This document shows, piece by piece, positions 7,677 through 16,936 of a stretch of DNA of 64,000 nt. The stretch is from Paenibacillus lycopersici (GTDB taxonomy: Bacteria; Bacillota; Bacilli; Paenibacillales; Paenibacillaceae). Below the pieces are notes generated by a model that had not been told where the DNA came from, searched no databases, and was given only the letters and a program-made list of their open reading frames with translations. Location of the stretch: positions 5,116,001 to 5,180,000 of the forward strand of contig NZ_CP048209.1 in NCBI RefSeq assembly GCF_010119935.1. Direction: 5' to 3'. The position numbers were made by a program, and so were the translations under genes. Each line of letters opens with the position of its first letter. The first letter of the stretch is position 1.

Positions 7677-9452
7677 TCAATCGCATCGAACGGCCGGAAT
7701 CGCGATGCTCACGTCCGTGCCGATTCCGGGTCGGCTGTAGATGCTGACGCCGTATGTCGCGCCGTACTGCAGCTTAATTCGTTCGTCGACGTTATAAATC
7801 CCGTATCCGCTCCGCCCCTCCGAAGAAGCATGGAATAATCCGGCCGCAACGGCCGGGGTCATCCCGGCGCCATCATCGATGATTCGGAAGATAAGCCTGT
7901 CACCCTCCAGGCGTGCGCACAGCCTGACGTTGATGCTATGACTGCACATGGCATGCTCCAATATGTTCTCTATGAAAGGCTGCAAAATGATTTTGATCGT
8001 CTCGTACCCGTATACGTCCGGACTGATCTCCGTGTAGACCCGCAGCCTGTCCCTGTACTTGATTTGCTGGATTTCGACGTACGTCATCGCTTGCTCAAGC
8101 TCCTTGGTGACAGGAATGATGTTCTTGCCCTCATTCAAGGTCAGCCGGTAGAATTTCGAGAGCCCCATGACCATTTCGTGCAGCTTGTCGATCTCGCCGA
8201 ATTTCGCCAGACGGCTAATGGAGGACAGCGTATTGTATAGAAAATGCGGATTGATTTGCGCCTGCAGCGACTCCAGCTCCGCTTCCTTCTTCTGCAGATT
8301 GGTCACGTACACCTCGCGGATGAGCTCGTCGACGTCTCGGCCCATCCTGTTGAACGCATCGGCGATCAGCGCGAACTCGTCCCGTGAGCCGAATTCGATC
8401 CGTTTCAGGAAATTTCCTCTCCGGACCGCATTGAGCGAGACGATTATTTTGTTCACGCGCTTGGAGAAATACCGCGCGACTCCCCATCCAAGCATCAGCA
8501 GCGTGAGCGCGCTTCCGATGCATACCAGGACGGTCATGCTGCGCAGCTTGCGAATGCCGAGCTCCAGGCGCTCGTTCGGGATCAGTGCGACGAGCCGCCA
8601 GCCGGTTTCCGGAATCGTCTGCCGGATGACCAGATAATCGTCGCCGAAAGCGCCTTCCAATTCGCTCTCCACCATCGCGGGTCCTCCGGACCGCTTCAAC
8701 AGCAAGCCATTGTCGCCGAAAACGTACAGTCGGCTCGATTTGCCGAATTTGGCGGCATTCACCGCGTCCAGAAGCTGGTCCAAGTTGACGATGGTCCTCG
8801 TGAATCCGATTTGACGGAGCTTATCGAAATCGACCAGCCGCCTCAACAGCGACATATTGCCGAATCGCCGGTCATTGTCGACTTGTCTCCACAGCGATTC
8901 CTTTCCGGCGTAAACGGAGGAGGGGATGGTGTTCTCCCCCTGCCAGGGAAGACCTTGGTACCACGCCTCTCCTTCAAGCCGATTCAGCTGCTGAATGTCG
9001 AAGCGATTGCTGGGTATTCCGCCGGCCAGCGGATCTGCGTCGAACTGCTGCAGTCCGTATACCTCGAACATGTTCGGATTGTTGAAATAAATGCGAAGCT
9101 GCGCCGGCCCATGGGACAAGCGCATCGCGTTCGCGAAGCTCGGTATCATATAATTTTGCAGCGATTCATAGGAATAGAAACCTCGCTCGTAGGAGCGGAG
9201 AAGCTTCTGCAGCGTTTCGTCGCGGAAGATCACGTCCGTGATCCCTTTGACCTCGCCGATCTTGTAGACGATATTATCGTTCACTTGGGACATCGTTCCC
9301 TGCAGGTTCGTCTCCGTCTGCGCGCGTATCGCGTCCAATGCCAGCGCATAGGCGAAATACCCGACCGTAATGACCGAAGCGAGCACGAGCACGAGGTAAG
9401 AGATCATTAGCTTGTAGCCAAACGGCAAGAATCGTTCGGAATGCGCTCGCAT
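7677..9452 (-). CDS. YesM-type sensor histidine kinase
   Basis: A 591-aa kinase of the LytS/YesM class. TM1 is at about 14-38 and a large extracellular Cache-like domain spans about 40-300. TM2 is at about 306-330, followed by HAMP (about 331-385) and the His_kinase motif QAQINPHFLYNTLSSI with His403. The ATPase has IILQPFIENILEHA and DDGAGMTP. I prefer the ATG at 9452 (GCGGGGA just upstream, 14 nt after the regulator stop). An ATG at 9473 would overlap the regulator but has no ribosome site. It is the last gene of a permease-permease-lipoprotein-regulator-kinase operon, so it probably senses the transported carbohydrate. Confidence 0.92.
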   Translation of the reverse strand: MRAHSERFLPFGYKLMISYLVLVLASVITVGYFAYALALDAIRAQTETNLQGTMSQVNDNIVYKIGEVKGITDVIFRDETLQKLLRSYERGFYSYESLQNYMIPSFANAMRLSHGPAQLRIYFNNPNMFEVYGLQQFDADPLAGGIPSNRFDIQQLNRLEGEAWYQGLPWQGENTIPSSVYAGKESLWRQVDNDRRFGNMSLLRRLVDFDKLRQIGFTRTIVNLDQLLDAVNAAKFGKSSRLYVFGDNGLLLKRSGGPAMVESELEGAFGDDYLVIRQTIPETGWRLVALIPNERLELGIRKLRSMTVLVCIGSALTLLMLGWGVARYFSKRVNKIIVSLNAVRRGNFLKRIEFGSRDEFALIADAFNRMGRDVDELIREVYVTNLQKKEAELESLQAQINPHFLYNTLSSISRLAKFGEIDKLHEMVMGLSKFYRLTLNEGKNIIPVTKELEQAMTYVEIQQIKYRDRLRVYTEISPDVYGYETIKIILQPFIENILEHAMCSHSINVRLCARLEGDRLIFRIIDDGAGMTPAVAAGLFHASSEGRSGYGIYNVDERIKLQYGATYGVSIYSRPGIGTDVSIAIPAVRCD

Positions 9453-9466
9453 GGACGTCCCCGCCT

Positions 9467-11047
9467 TCAACATTGTCTTCGGAATTCGTTCGGGGTCATG
9501 CCGAACAGCTCGCGGAATTGGCGGCTGAAATACGTCAGATTCGTATAGCCTATTCGATGCGCAACCTCGAATACCTTCAGCTTGGGATCTCGAAGCAGTT
9601 CGCAAGCGCGCTCGAATCGCCTGCGAATGATATAGTCGCTCAGATTCTCGCCCGTTTCTTCCTTGAAGAGATGACCCAGGTAGTTCGGGGAGAACATGAA
9701 ATGCCCGGCGAGTTCGCGAAGCGACATCGCGCTGTCCAGCCTCTCGGACACGTAGGCTTCCAATTCATCGATCAGCTTCCGGTTCTTCTTCAGCTTCTTG
9801 CGGTGCAGCAGCTCCGAAATTTCGAACAGCCGCTTGCGCAGCCAAGACTGAATATCGTAAATGGTCTCGAAATGAAAGAGGATGTCCAGATGCTCGAACT
9901 CGATTCCGAGCATCCGCTGCAGGTTCTCGTTCAGCGACTTCAAATGAATGTCAAGCTTGCTGACGATATGGAACGTAAAGTTGTACACGGTCAGCCGATT
10001 GCCCAAGCTTCTTGCATATGCGACGAGCTCCTGAAGCGCGTCGTCAATCCGGACGAGCTCGTAGGCGGATACCGCGGCGAACATCTCTTCCAGGATGCGG
10101 TCCATGTCGGCCGCTTCCCGCATATGGTGCTCGGGATTGTCGACATGGGAGAGAATACGGTCCTTGCCCATGAAAATCTTCGATGCCAGGATGGCTTTCG
10201 CCTGACGGTAGGAAGCGCCGACCTCTCCCAGCGTCTGCACGGAAGGTCCGACGGCCGCAGTGACGGTCGCTTTGTTCGATTCGCGTATTCGCTGAAGCAC
10301 CTGCTCAAGCATGCCGTCGAAGTCCGCTTGGCGCGACAAGACAGCGATTCGGTCCGGCGCCGTACGGCAAACCGCATTCGCGCCTTTCTCAAGCGCGGAT
10401 TGCGCGATATACGAGAACAGCCGCTGGAGGTTCGCCGCCCTGGCTTCTTCGGACAGAGCCCCCCATCGCAGGTGGAGGTCGTCCGCTTCCAGCAGCGCTA
10501 CGTGGAATGGACCGTTATCGCTTCGAAGACCGGTCTCGTCCAGCATCTCAATTGGGAGCGCGTTTCCTCCGTCTTCCATAGGAGGTCCTTCGAGCCACCG
10601 CAGCAAGAGCTCGTTGCGCGCAAGCGTCACCGATTGCTTGTAGGCCTGCTCAAGCTTGGTTTGCTCCTGCGATTGATCCAGGCTTTGCTTAACCTCGGTC
10701 AATACGCGAATCAGCTCGTAATCGTCCACCGGCTTGAGCACATACCCCTGCACGTTCAATTGAATCGCTTGCTTCGCATAATGAAAATCCTCATACCCGC
10801 TTACGAATACGATCTTCAGGGACGGATTCGACTCGAGCGCCCGCTTCGCGAGCTCAAGCCCGGACATGATCGGCATCTTGATGTCCGATACGAGAATATC
10901 GATGGGAGCGGCGCGAAGAACCGCGAGCGCGTCATAACCGCTGGAGACCGCTGCCGCAACCTCCATGCCCAGTTTCTCCCAAGGTATGAGTCTCTCCAGT
11001 CCCTCCAGATCCAGTGATTCGTCATCCGCCAATAGCACGCGGTACAT
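9467..11047 (-). CDS. YesN-type response regulator with AraC DNA-binding domain
   Basis: A 526-aa regulator. The receiver is at about 2-120, with Asp8/Asp9, phospho-acceptor Asp55 in VSDIKMPIMSG and Lys in YVLKPVDD. A variable middle region follows, then a C-terminal AraC pair of helix-turn-helix motifs ending in the signature YTNLTYFSRQFRELFGMTPNEFR. The start at 11047 has TAGGAGGAG upstream. A longer open frame to 11179 lacks support. It pairs with the kinase downstream and probably controls this transport operon. The order (transporter first, regulators last) implies autoregulation of the whole unit. Confidence 0.93.
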   Translation of the reverse strand: MYRVLLADDESLDLEGLERLIPWEKLGMEVAAAVSSGYDALAVLRAAPIDILVSDIKMPIMSGLELAKRALESNPSLKIVFVSGYEDFHYAKQAIQLNVQGYVLKPVDDYELIRVLTEVKQSLDQSQEQTKLEQAYKQSVTLARNELLLRWLEGPPMEDGGNALPIEMLDETGLRSDNGPFHVALLEADDLHLRWGALSEEARAANLQRLFSYIAQSALEKGANAVCRTAPDRIAVLSRQADFDGMLEQVLQRIRESNKATVTAAVGPSVQTLGEVGASYRQAKAILASKIFMGKDRILSHVDNPEHHMREAADMDRILEEMFAAVSAYELVRIDDALQELVAYARSLGNRLTVYNFTFHIVSKLDIHLKSLNENLQRMLGIEFEHLDILFHFETIYDIQSWLRKRLFEISELLHRKKLKKNRKLIDELEAYVSERLDSAMSLRELAGHFMFSPNYLGHLFKEETGENLSDYIIRRRFERACELLRDPKLKVFEVAHRIGYTNLTYFSRQFRELFGMTPNEFRRQC

Positions 11048-11080
11048 GGTTCTCCTCCTAATCATATGGATACGGCGCCA

Positions 11081-11157
11081 AAACGGCCAAGAAGACATAC
11101 GCAGGTGGTATGTCTTCTCCGCAATTCGACCGGACGGACGAATCACTGGCCGTTTAT
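11081..11157 (-). terminator. Nested hairpin between lipoprotein and regulator genes
   Basis: A 10-bp inner stem, GAAGACATAC/GTATGTCTTC (11091-11117, 7-nt loop), sits inside an outer AAACGGCCA/TGGCCGTTT pair (11081-11089 with 11149-11157). The outer arm overlaps the lipoprotein stop. It has no strong U run, so it may be an attenuator or 3'-stabilising structure that sets the high-lipoprotein, low-regulator ratio. Confidence 0.5.
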
Positions 11158-12837
11158 CTTCTTCAGGTTCGCCTGCCATTGCTTCGTTCTGTATGCAAGC
11201 AGCTTATCCAATCCTTGGCTCATGGCCGTATCGTTCAGTTCCTTCAGGATCGCCTCGACTTCCTCGTCGTTCTTGGCGAACAAAGCCTTCGCGATATACT
11301 TCTTATGCAAATCGTCGATCGCCGTGCGGGCGATGCCTTCCTCCGAATCCGGCGTCGGATCCAGGTTTACGAAGGCCGTGGTATTCTGGGACGTGACCCA
11401 CGTGACATTGACCTGCAGGACGGAAGCCCAGTTGCGCTGCTCCAAGGGGAGCGTCTCTTCGATCTTGGTCTTGGTGGTATCGACGAAGGTCGTGTTGCCA
11501 ACCCAGTTGAACGTGCCCATCTTGTCTTTGTCCTTCTCCGCCTGCGGCACCGTTTTCCATTTGTCGTTGGGAATCGGCTCGCCTTGCTCGTTGCGGCTGT
11601 CCCAATACCGTCCCGGCGGTCCGAACATCATGACGGACTGTCCTTCCTCTCCGGTGATCCAATCCAGGTAAGCGAAGATGCCTTCCGGATTTTTCGCGCT
11701 CGTCGTAATGACGATCGAATTCCATCCGAGCGAGTTGTAGCTATTCGGGAATACATGGTCCTTCGGCACGTCTTCTTGATGAATCGGCCAAATGGCTTCA
11801 TAGCCTCCATCCGGATCCTGGCTCTTCAGAAACGTGTTGCCTTCCGACATCGAAGGCTCCGTCACGGAGTAGGAAGCGTAAACGGCCACGCGTCCGGTTT
11901 TCAGCTTCTCGTTCACTTGTTCTTTCTTCTGGGTCATGGCATCTTGCGTCATCAGCTTCTCGCGGAACAGCTTGCTGCCGAATTTAACCGCGTCGATAAA
12001 GGCGGGTTCGGTATAGAGCGAAGTCAGCTTATCCCCGTTCGGCACGCCCCGCATCCCGATATACGAAGGCGAGAAGTCCGCCTGCATGCCCGAGGTGAAG
12101 ATGTCGACAGCCTGAGCATCGATATCCGATTCCAACGGAACGATGTTCGGATACTTGTCCTTGACCTGCTTCAGGTATGCGTACAGATCGTCGAACGTCT
12201 CCAGCTTCGGAGAGCCGAGATCCTTGTAAATCTTCTTATTGATCAGATAGCCGGCGTTCCCGTTCGGACGGGACGTATACCAATTCGGGAATTGATAGAT
12301 TTTGCCGTCGCTCGAACGCAGCATGTTGATCGTAGCATCGCCAGCCCATTTTTTCAAATTCGGATATTTCTCCAGATAGTCGTCGAAGGCGACCAGTTTG
12401 CCCGCTTCCCGCAGCTTCTCGACGTCGGCACCGCGATCGGTCATCATGACGTCCGGCAGGTCGTCGGACGCGATCATCGTGCTGAGCTTTTGTTTCGCCG
12501 TTCCTCCCGATTGAATCGGCTTAACGGTAACCTTCAGATTATCCTGTACCCATTTCGAGGACGGATCCGCTGCCCAAGGTTCCGTCGTCATCCAGTCATA
12601 GTTGCCGTAGAACGTGAATTCGAGCGGTTCCGAGCCGAGCTTGAACAGTTGGCCGTCTCCCCCGGCGTCGTTCGCCGGCTTGTTGGCGGCACCGTTCGCT
12701 TGCTTATTGCCCGTGCTCGCCGCAGGCTTGCTTGCGTTGTCCCCGTTGTTCGCGTCGTTGCTTCCGCAGGCGCTCAACACCAAGCTCGTTCCTAGAAGAA
12801 GCGCAGCCGCCGAGGTAATCGTCTTCCGAGTTTTCAT
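11143..12837 (-). CDS. Extracellular solute-binding lipoprotein of a sugar ABC transporter (LplA-like)
   Basis: A 564-aa lipoprotein with lipobox LSAC, lipidated Cys24, and an Asn/Gly/Ala-rich tether (about 25-60). The mature part is a family-1-type binding protein of the long LplA/YtcQ class common in Paenibacillaceae. KLSTMIASDDLPDVM, GYLINKKIYKDLG and WNSIVITTSAKNPEGIFAYLDWITGEEG are typical landmarks. AAAGGGG precedes the start. It follows two permease genes on the same strand and no ATPase is encoded nearby. The family usually shares a housekeeping MsmK-type ATPase. The substrate is probably an oligosaccharide or glycoside, not determinable here. Confidence 0.92.
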   Translation of the reverse strand: MKTRKTITSAAALLLGTSLVLSACGSNDANNGDNASKPAASTGNKQANGAANKPANDAGGDGQLFKLGSEPLEFTFYGNYDWMTTEPWAADPSSKWVQDNLKVTVKPIQSGGTAKQKLSTMIASDDLPDVMMTDRGADVEKLREAGKLVAFDDYLEKYPNLKKWAGDATINMLRSSDGKIYQFPNWYTSRPNGNAGYLINKKIYKDLGSPKLETFDDLYAYLKQVKDKYPNIVPLESDIDAQAVDIFTSGMQADFSPSYIGMRGVPNGDKLTSLYTEPAFIDAVKFGSKLFREKLMTQDAMTQKKEQVNEKLKTGRVAVYASYSVTEPSMSEGNTFLKSQDPDGGYEAIWPIHQEDVPKDHVFPNSYNSLGWNSIVITTSAKNPEGIFAYLDWITGEEGQSVMMFGPPGRYWDSRNEQGEPIPNDKWKTVPQAEKDKDKMGTFNWVGNTTFVDTTKTKIEETLPLEQRNWASVLQVNVTWVTSQNTTAFVNLDPTPDSEEGIARTAIDDLHKKYIAKALFAKNDEEVEAILKELNDTAMSQGLDKLLAYRTKQWQANLKKINGQ

Positions 12838-12933
12838 GCCAATCCCCTTTCGATTTCAATCTCCTAAGCCATCATGCTCGACTTTGTTCTATGTACACGC
12901 TCCTAAGAGCCGCGACACCATCCCGGCGCGTCG

Positions 12934-13836
12934 TTAGCCTTTCAAAGAACCGACCATGACACCTTTCACGAAATATTTCTGGAGAAACGGGTACACCGCC
13001 ATAATCGGCACCGTGGCAACGATCATCGTCGCCATGCTGAGCGACTTGTTCGTGACGGTGGCGGCTTTGGTCATCGCATCGATCGCTGCCGCGTTGCCGC
13101 CCGTCGCTTGATTCAACATTTCCGTTGCCAGATTGGAATTCAATATTTGCTGCAGAACCGCCGACGCCGGCAGCAGCTCGGTATTGTTAATGAAGATCGC
13201 CGGCGTGAACCAGTCATTCCAGTGATAGACGGCCGTAAACAACGACAACGTGGCGAATACCGGACCCGATACCGGCAGAACGATTCGAAAGAAGATGCCG
13301 AAATCGCTGCAGCCATCGATCTTTGCCGACTCCTCCAAGCCGTCCGGCAGCTCCATGAAGAACGTTCGGAAGACGATCATGTTCCATACGCTGACGATGC
13401 CGGGAATAACCATGACCCAGAACGTATTCTGCAAACCAAGGTCTCGGTTCAGCATGAAGAACGGAATCAGGCCGCCTTGAAAAAACATCGTAAACACGCA
13501 GAACAGCATGTACTGGTTCCTGAACATCGTATGACGCTTGGACAAGCCGTACGCCATCAAGGACGTGAACAGCGTAGACAACAGCGTGCCCAGCAGGACC
13601 CTGCTTATCGAAAGCAGGAACGCATGACCCATCCGGCCGTCCTCGAACACGATCTTATAATTATCGAACGTGAATACCCTGGGCCAGAACGTAATGCCGC
13701 CCATCGACGTGTCGGATCCGGCATTCAAGGAAATGACCAGCGAATTCCAGAACGGATACAGCGTGACGAAGCCCAGCAGAATCAATAGGACGTAAATAAC
13801 GAATTGAAGAACCTTCTCTCCCGTGCTCATACTCAT
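12934..13836 (-). CDS. Carbohydrate ABC transporter permease (LplC/YtcP-like)
   Basis: A 300-aa MalG-type inner-membrane permease with six predicted membrane segments. The EAA loop, which docks the ATPase, reads ESAKIDGCSDFGIFFRIVLP at about 184-203. The C-terminal VYPFLQKYFVKGVMVGSLKG is the typical ending of this family. A weak GGTGA site precedes the start; ATG 13830 is an in-frame alternative. It lies 34 nt after the LplB-like permease and 96 nt before the lipoprotein, in one operon. Confidence 0.92.
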   Translation of the reverse strand: MSMSTGEKVLQFVIYVLLILLGFVTLYPFWNSLVISLNAGSDTSMGGITFWPRVFTFDNYKIVFEDGRMGHAFLLSISRVLLGTLLSTLFTSLMAYGLSKRHTMFRNQYMLFCVFTMFFQGGLIPFFMLNRDLGLQNTFWVMVIPGIVSVWNMIVFRTFFMELPDGLEESAKIDGCSDFGIFFRIVLPVSGPVFATLSLFTAVYHWNDWFTPAIFINNTELLPASAVLQQILNSNLATEMLNQATGGNAAAIDAMTKAATVTNKSLSMATMIVATVPIMAVYPFLQKYFVKGVMVGSLKG

Positions 13837-13870
13837 CTATCGTTCACCGCGCTTTACCAGGAAGATTGAA

Positions 13871-14842
13871 TTACCACAAGCCTTTTCCGTAGCGGCGGGC
13901 GAACCCGTTCGCCAGCAGGAGCAGGCCGATATTCAGAATGGATTTGAACAATCCGACGGCAGCCGCATAGGAATAACGCTGGGTTTGGATGCCGACGCGG
14001 TATACGTACGTGTCCAGAACGTCCGAAACATCGCGCAGGATCGCGTTATTGCCGTTATTGGTCAACATCAGGATATCTTCGAAACCCGCGTTAAGCAGAT
14101 TGCCGACGGCCAAGATGAAGAAGATGGTGACGACGGGCAAGATGGAAGGCAGCGTTATCGATACGATCTGCCGCGACCGGCTTGCTCCGTCCATCGCAGC
14201 CGCTTCGTACAGATGCGGATCGATACCGGCGATTGCGGCCAAATAAACGATCGAAGCGAATCCGATGTCCTTCCATATATTCGAAGCAATAAGGATCGTC
14301 CAGAAATAGTCCGGTATCGACATCCAATTGATCGGCTCGTGGATCAGGCCGAGTTTCTGCAGGGCGATATTGATGCTGCCGTTATCCATGGAGAGCATCG
14401 AAATGACGAAACCGCTGACGACGACCCAGGAGATGAAATGCGGCAGGTAGCTGATCGTCTGGATGATGCGCTTGAACGCCTGCTTCGTGATTTCGTTCAG
14501 CATGAGCGCAAGCACGATCGGCGCGGGAAATCCGATCAGAAGCTTGAGCAGGCTCACGACCAAGGTGTTTCGCATGATCAGCCAGAAATCCGGCGAGTGG
14601 AAAAACATGCGAAAATGCTTGAAGCCAACCCAAGGGCTATGCGCCATTCCTTTGAACAGATTGTAGTCCTGAAACGCCATCAATACCCCGTACATCGGTA
14701 TGTAGCTGAACACGAAGATAAGCGCAATGCCGGGAATGATCATGAGCTGAATCGCCCATTGGCTTCGTAAACGCTGCCAAACGGAGCCGGCTCTTCGTCT
14801 CTCCGCATCCGCGGGACGTCCTAACGCCCGGTTTAATTCCAT
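13871..14842 (-). CDS. Carbohydrate ABC transporter permease (LplB/YteP-like)
   Basis: A 323-aa MalF-type permease and first gene of the uptake operon. After a basic N-terminal stretch (about 1-28) come six membrane segments, starting LMIIPGIALIFVFSYIPMYG. The family motif GVLMAFQDYNLFKG follows TM1. The EAA loop is EAAAMDGASRSRQIVSITLP. AAAGGAGG stands 9 nt before the ATG. It forms the heteromeric channel with the permease downstream. Confidence 0.93.
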   Translation of the reverse strand: MELNRALGRPADAERRRAGSVWQRLRSQWAIQLMIIPGIALIFVFSYIPMYGVLMAFQDYNLFKGMAHSPWVGFKHFRMFFHSPDFWLIMRNTLVVSLLKLLIGFPAPIVLALMLNEITKQAFKRIIQTISYLPHFISWVVVSGFVISMLSMDNGSINIALQKLGLIHEPINWMSIPDYFWTILIASNIWKDIGFASIVYLAAIAGIDPHLYEAAAMDGASRSRQIVSITLPSILPVVTIFFILAVGNLLNAGFEDILMLTNNGNNAILRDVSDVLDTYVYRVGIQTQRYSYAAAVGLFKSILNIGLLLLANGFARRYGKGLW

Positions 14843-14894
14843 GTAAGTTGTCCTCCTTTCGCCAAACCGGATGTTATTTTACAATCGCATCACT

Positions 14895-14924
14895 AGCATA
14901 GTCTAGTTCGTCCTGGCGCCTCAA
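14895..14924 (-). promoter_or_regulatory. Candidate SigA promoter of the sugar-uptake operon
   Basis: On the minus strand TTGAGG (complement of 14919-14924) and TATGCT (complement of 14895-14900) are 18 nt apart, about 50 nt upstream of the LplB-like start. The match is moderate. No clear CcpA cre site was seen. Confidence 0.45.
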
Positions 14925-15010
14925 TCTACCGAATCAACGAAAAATGGCATTTTCCAACGAACGTCGGGGCATGTGCCATTCCGGGCTCTACAGCCTTATA
15001 AAGCGAAGAA

Positions 15011-15061
15011 AAGGGTTTGCCCAATTCCGGCACTGCAAACGGCGGAATTGGACAAACCCTT
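15011..15061. terminator. Long hairpin upstream of the uptake operon
   Basis: AAGGGTTTG-N-CCAATTCCG pairs with CGGAATTGG-N-CAAACCCTT across a 13-nt loop, an almost perfect 19-bp stem. TTTTCTTC follows on the minus strand. It lies beyond a first terminator of the oxygenase gene and may insulate the operon. Confidence 0.6.
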
Positions 15062-15160
15062 CACTATATTCACCATGGCCAACCCTGTTCACGGATTCAC
15101 GCGATGACGTGAAGCGATGATTGCACAAGCAACACGAGATGCATACAACCGCCCGCAAAC

Positions 15161-15202
15161 GAAAAGAGAAACCGCTGCCGTTTTGAAAAACGCGGGTTTC
15201 TC
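15161..15202 (-). terminator. Terminator of the first oxygenase gene
   Basis: On the minus strand GAGAAACC and GGTTTCTC (15195-15202 and 15166-15173) enclose an inner CGTTTT/AAAACG stem and are followed by TTTTCG. A further hairpin at 15234-15254 (GGGTCAT/ATGACCC) lies between it and the stop at 15291 and lacks a U run. Confidence 0.65.
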
Positions 15203-15290
15203 ACCGTTCTGGATCGATAATTCATGGGTCATCGTATTGGATGAATGACCCGTGGTTCCGGTTCCTCCTGCGGCTCGTTCGGATTCCGCG

Positions 15291-16085
15291 TCATAGTGGC
15301 GACAGGTGTTTGGATCGTTCGGCCCAGTCGATCCCGAGCGACATGACCTGCTCAAGGTGCTTTTGCCGTTGAGGAACAGCGCTTCCACGCATCGCCGGCC
15401 CATAATAATGATCGCGCGCGTAATGATAATGCAGCAGGCACTGCGCTTCCAGTTCTTCGAGCGCCTTCTCGCCGGTGAATCGCTGCGAGGCATTAATCGT
15501 AAACATCCGCCGATAACCGTTACCGCCCCATGAAGAATGAAACGTCTCGTGCTTGAAGACGAGAACGTCTCCCGGAACTACATCCAGTGCGACGGCCGGT
15601 ACTTCACTGCCGGAAATTCCCCAGCTCTGCTCAGCATTCCAGATCTTCTCCATTAAATCCCGATAGAAAACGTCTCCGAATCGATGGCTGCCCGGAATAA
15701 CGCGGAGGGCGCCATTATGGGCCGTAAGCGAATCGAGATAAAACGCGATCTTGATATGCTTGCGGCTTTTCTCCTGACCATCCGGATGCCACGAGGTGTC
15801 GCCGGAGTAATAATTGCCATCGCTGCCCATATAGTTGTAATCGCTTCCGAGCAAGCAAGTCAGAATGTCGTTAATCGCGGGATGCTCCAGCATACCGCTG
15901 AGTTTCTCGCGCTGATCGATAAAGGGCACGATCATCGTGCGCTTGCTGCCGTCATGTTTTACGTTTCGGAACATAGGGAAGACCTGCTCGAATTCCTCTT
16001 CGATCCAATCGATGTCGGCTTTTAGAAGGCCGGGAAATTTGATAAATCCGAAGGTGTCAAAAAAATCGATCTGCTTAGCGTCCAT
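15291..16085 (-). CDS. Phytanoyl-CoA dioxygenase (PhyH)-family Fe(II)/2-oxoglutarate oxygenase
   Basis: A 264-aa cytoplasmic jelly-roll oxygenase. The facial triad is visible as H100-x-D102 in SWHPDG and His183 in KHETFHSSWGG, with Arg192/193 about ten residues later as the expected 2-oxoglutarate carboxylate anchor. ALRVIPGSHRFGD is the characteristic PhyH strand. In Paenibacillaceae such proteins are numerous and usually hydroxylate small molecules; the substrate is unknown. A second paralogue lies at 17790-18563 on the same strand, with a MOSC gene and repeat array between. Confidence 0.9.
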   Translation of the reverse strand: MDAKQIDFFDTFGFIKFPGLLKADIDWIEEEFEQVFPMFRNVKHDGSKRTMIVPFIDQREKLSGMLEHPAINDILTCLLGSDYNYMGSDGNYYSGDTSWHPDGQEKSRKHIKIAFYLDSLTAHNGALRVIPGSHRFGDVFYRDLMEKIWNAEQSWGISGSEVPAVALDVVPGDVLVFKHETFHSSWGGNGYRRMFTINASQRFTGEKALEELEAQCLLHYHYARDHYYGPAMRGSAVPQRQKHLEQVMSLGIDWAERSKHLSPL

Positions 16086-16152
16086 AGGCTTATATCATCC
16101 TTTCGATGCTTTGAGATAACCCCATTATATCGAATTTATCGCCATAGGACAG

Positions 16153-16166
16153 TACTGCCGGCAGTA
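16153..16166. repeat. 14-bp perfect palindrome
   Basis: TACTGCCGGCAGTA lies 68 nt upstream of the oxygenase start (16085, minus), near the left end of the hairpin array. It is operator-like in size and symmetry. No second copy was noticed. Confidence 0.35.
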
Positions 16167-16224
16167 GCCTTGTACAGAACCTTACACACCTGCCTCAGCG
16201 CGTCAAACCCACAATAATGCCGAT

Positions 16225-16761
16225 AAAGTTGCTGTTCGGGCAACTTTCCCAGCCACGGACCGGTAAAATGCCGATAAAGTTGCTGTTCGAGCAACTTTCC
16301 CAGCCTCTGACCGGTGATAATGACGATAAAGTTGCTGTTCGGGCAACTTTCCCAGCCTCTAACCGGTGATAATGCCGATAAAGTTGCTGTTCGAGCAACT
16401 TTTCCCGCCACGGACCGGCAAATGCCGATAAAGTTGCTGTTCGGGCAACTTTCCCAGCCACGGACCGGCAAATGTCGGTAAAGTTGCTGTTCGAGCAACT
16501 TTTCCCGCCACGGACCGGTGATAATGACGATAAAGTTGCTGTTCGAGCAACTTTTCCAGCCACGGATCGGTGATAATGACGATAAAGTTGCTGTTCGGGC
16601 AACTTTTCCAGCCACGGACCGGTGATAATGACGATAAAGTTGCTGTTCGAGCAACTTTTCCAGCCTCTGACCGGTAAAAACGCTGATAAAGTTGCTGTTC
16701 GAGCAACTCTTCCAGCCACGGACCGGCAAAATGCCGGAAAAGTTGCTGTTCGAGCAACTTT
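16225..16761. repeat. Intergenic array of 11 hairpin units, 50-52 bp period (array A)
   Basis: Units begin (at AAAGTTGC) at 16225, 16276, 16328, 16380, 16430, 16480, 16532, 16584, 16636, 16688 and 16739. Each holds the stem AAAGTTGC/GCAACTTT, sometimes extended by one pair, with loop TGTTCGA or TGTTCGG. The linker carries CCAGCC(ACGG/TCTG)ACCGG. Period and linkers vary slightly (50-52), which breaks any reading frame, so it is not coding. Read on the minus strand, the unit matches array C at 32666-33158, about 38 of 52 positions for one pair aligned by eye. It lies between oxygenase and MOSC genes. Confidence 0.95.
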
Positions 16762-16899
16762 CCCTCCTCGTACCAGTATAGCTTTGCAAAGAGCCTGCCA
16801 TAAGGAATGGAAAACTTTATAGTAATGAGAGTTCTCCTAAGGCGTGGTTGTGCGAACGCCGACGAAAGGATAGCTCCCCTCTTGGAAATGCAGTCTGTG

Positions 16900-16918
16900 A
16901 GGATCTTTGCAAGTCTGC
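16900..16918 (+). repeat. 19-nt flank shared with array C
   Basis: AGGATCTTTGCAAGTCTGC is identical to 33182-33200, next to the other AAAGTTGC array. Both copies lie in the 3' region of a minus-strand gene (MOSC here, PhoP there) and are preceded by TGT plus one base. The probability of two identical 19-mers by chance in 64 kb is negligible. Confidence 0.85.
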
Positions 16919-16936
16919 TGTGCTGCCGGGGCTTTT

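Noticed and set aside
16225..16761. CRISPR array
   Set aside because: Whole units are conserved; there are no unique spacers, the repeat is palindromic and no cas genes are near. The same applies to 32354-33158.
16900..16918. Phage or integrative-element attachment site
   Set aside because: Two identical 19-mers were considered as att sites, but there is no integrase, no tRNA, and the 16-kb interval between them contains ordinary chromosomal genes.
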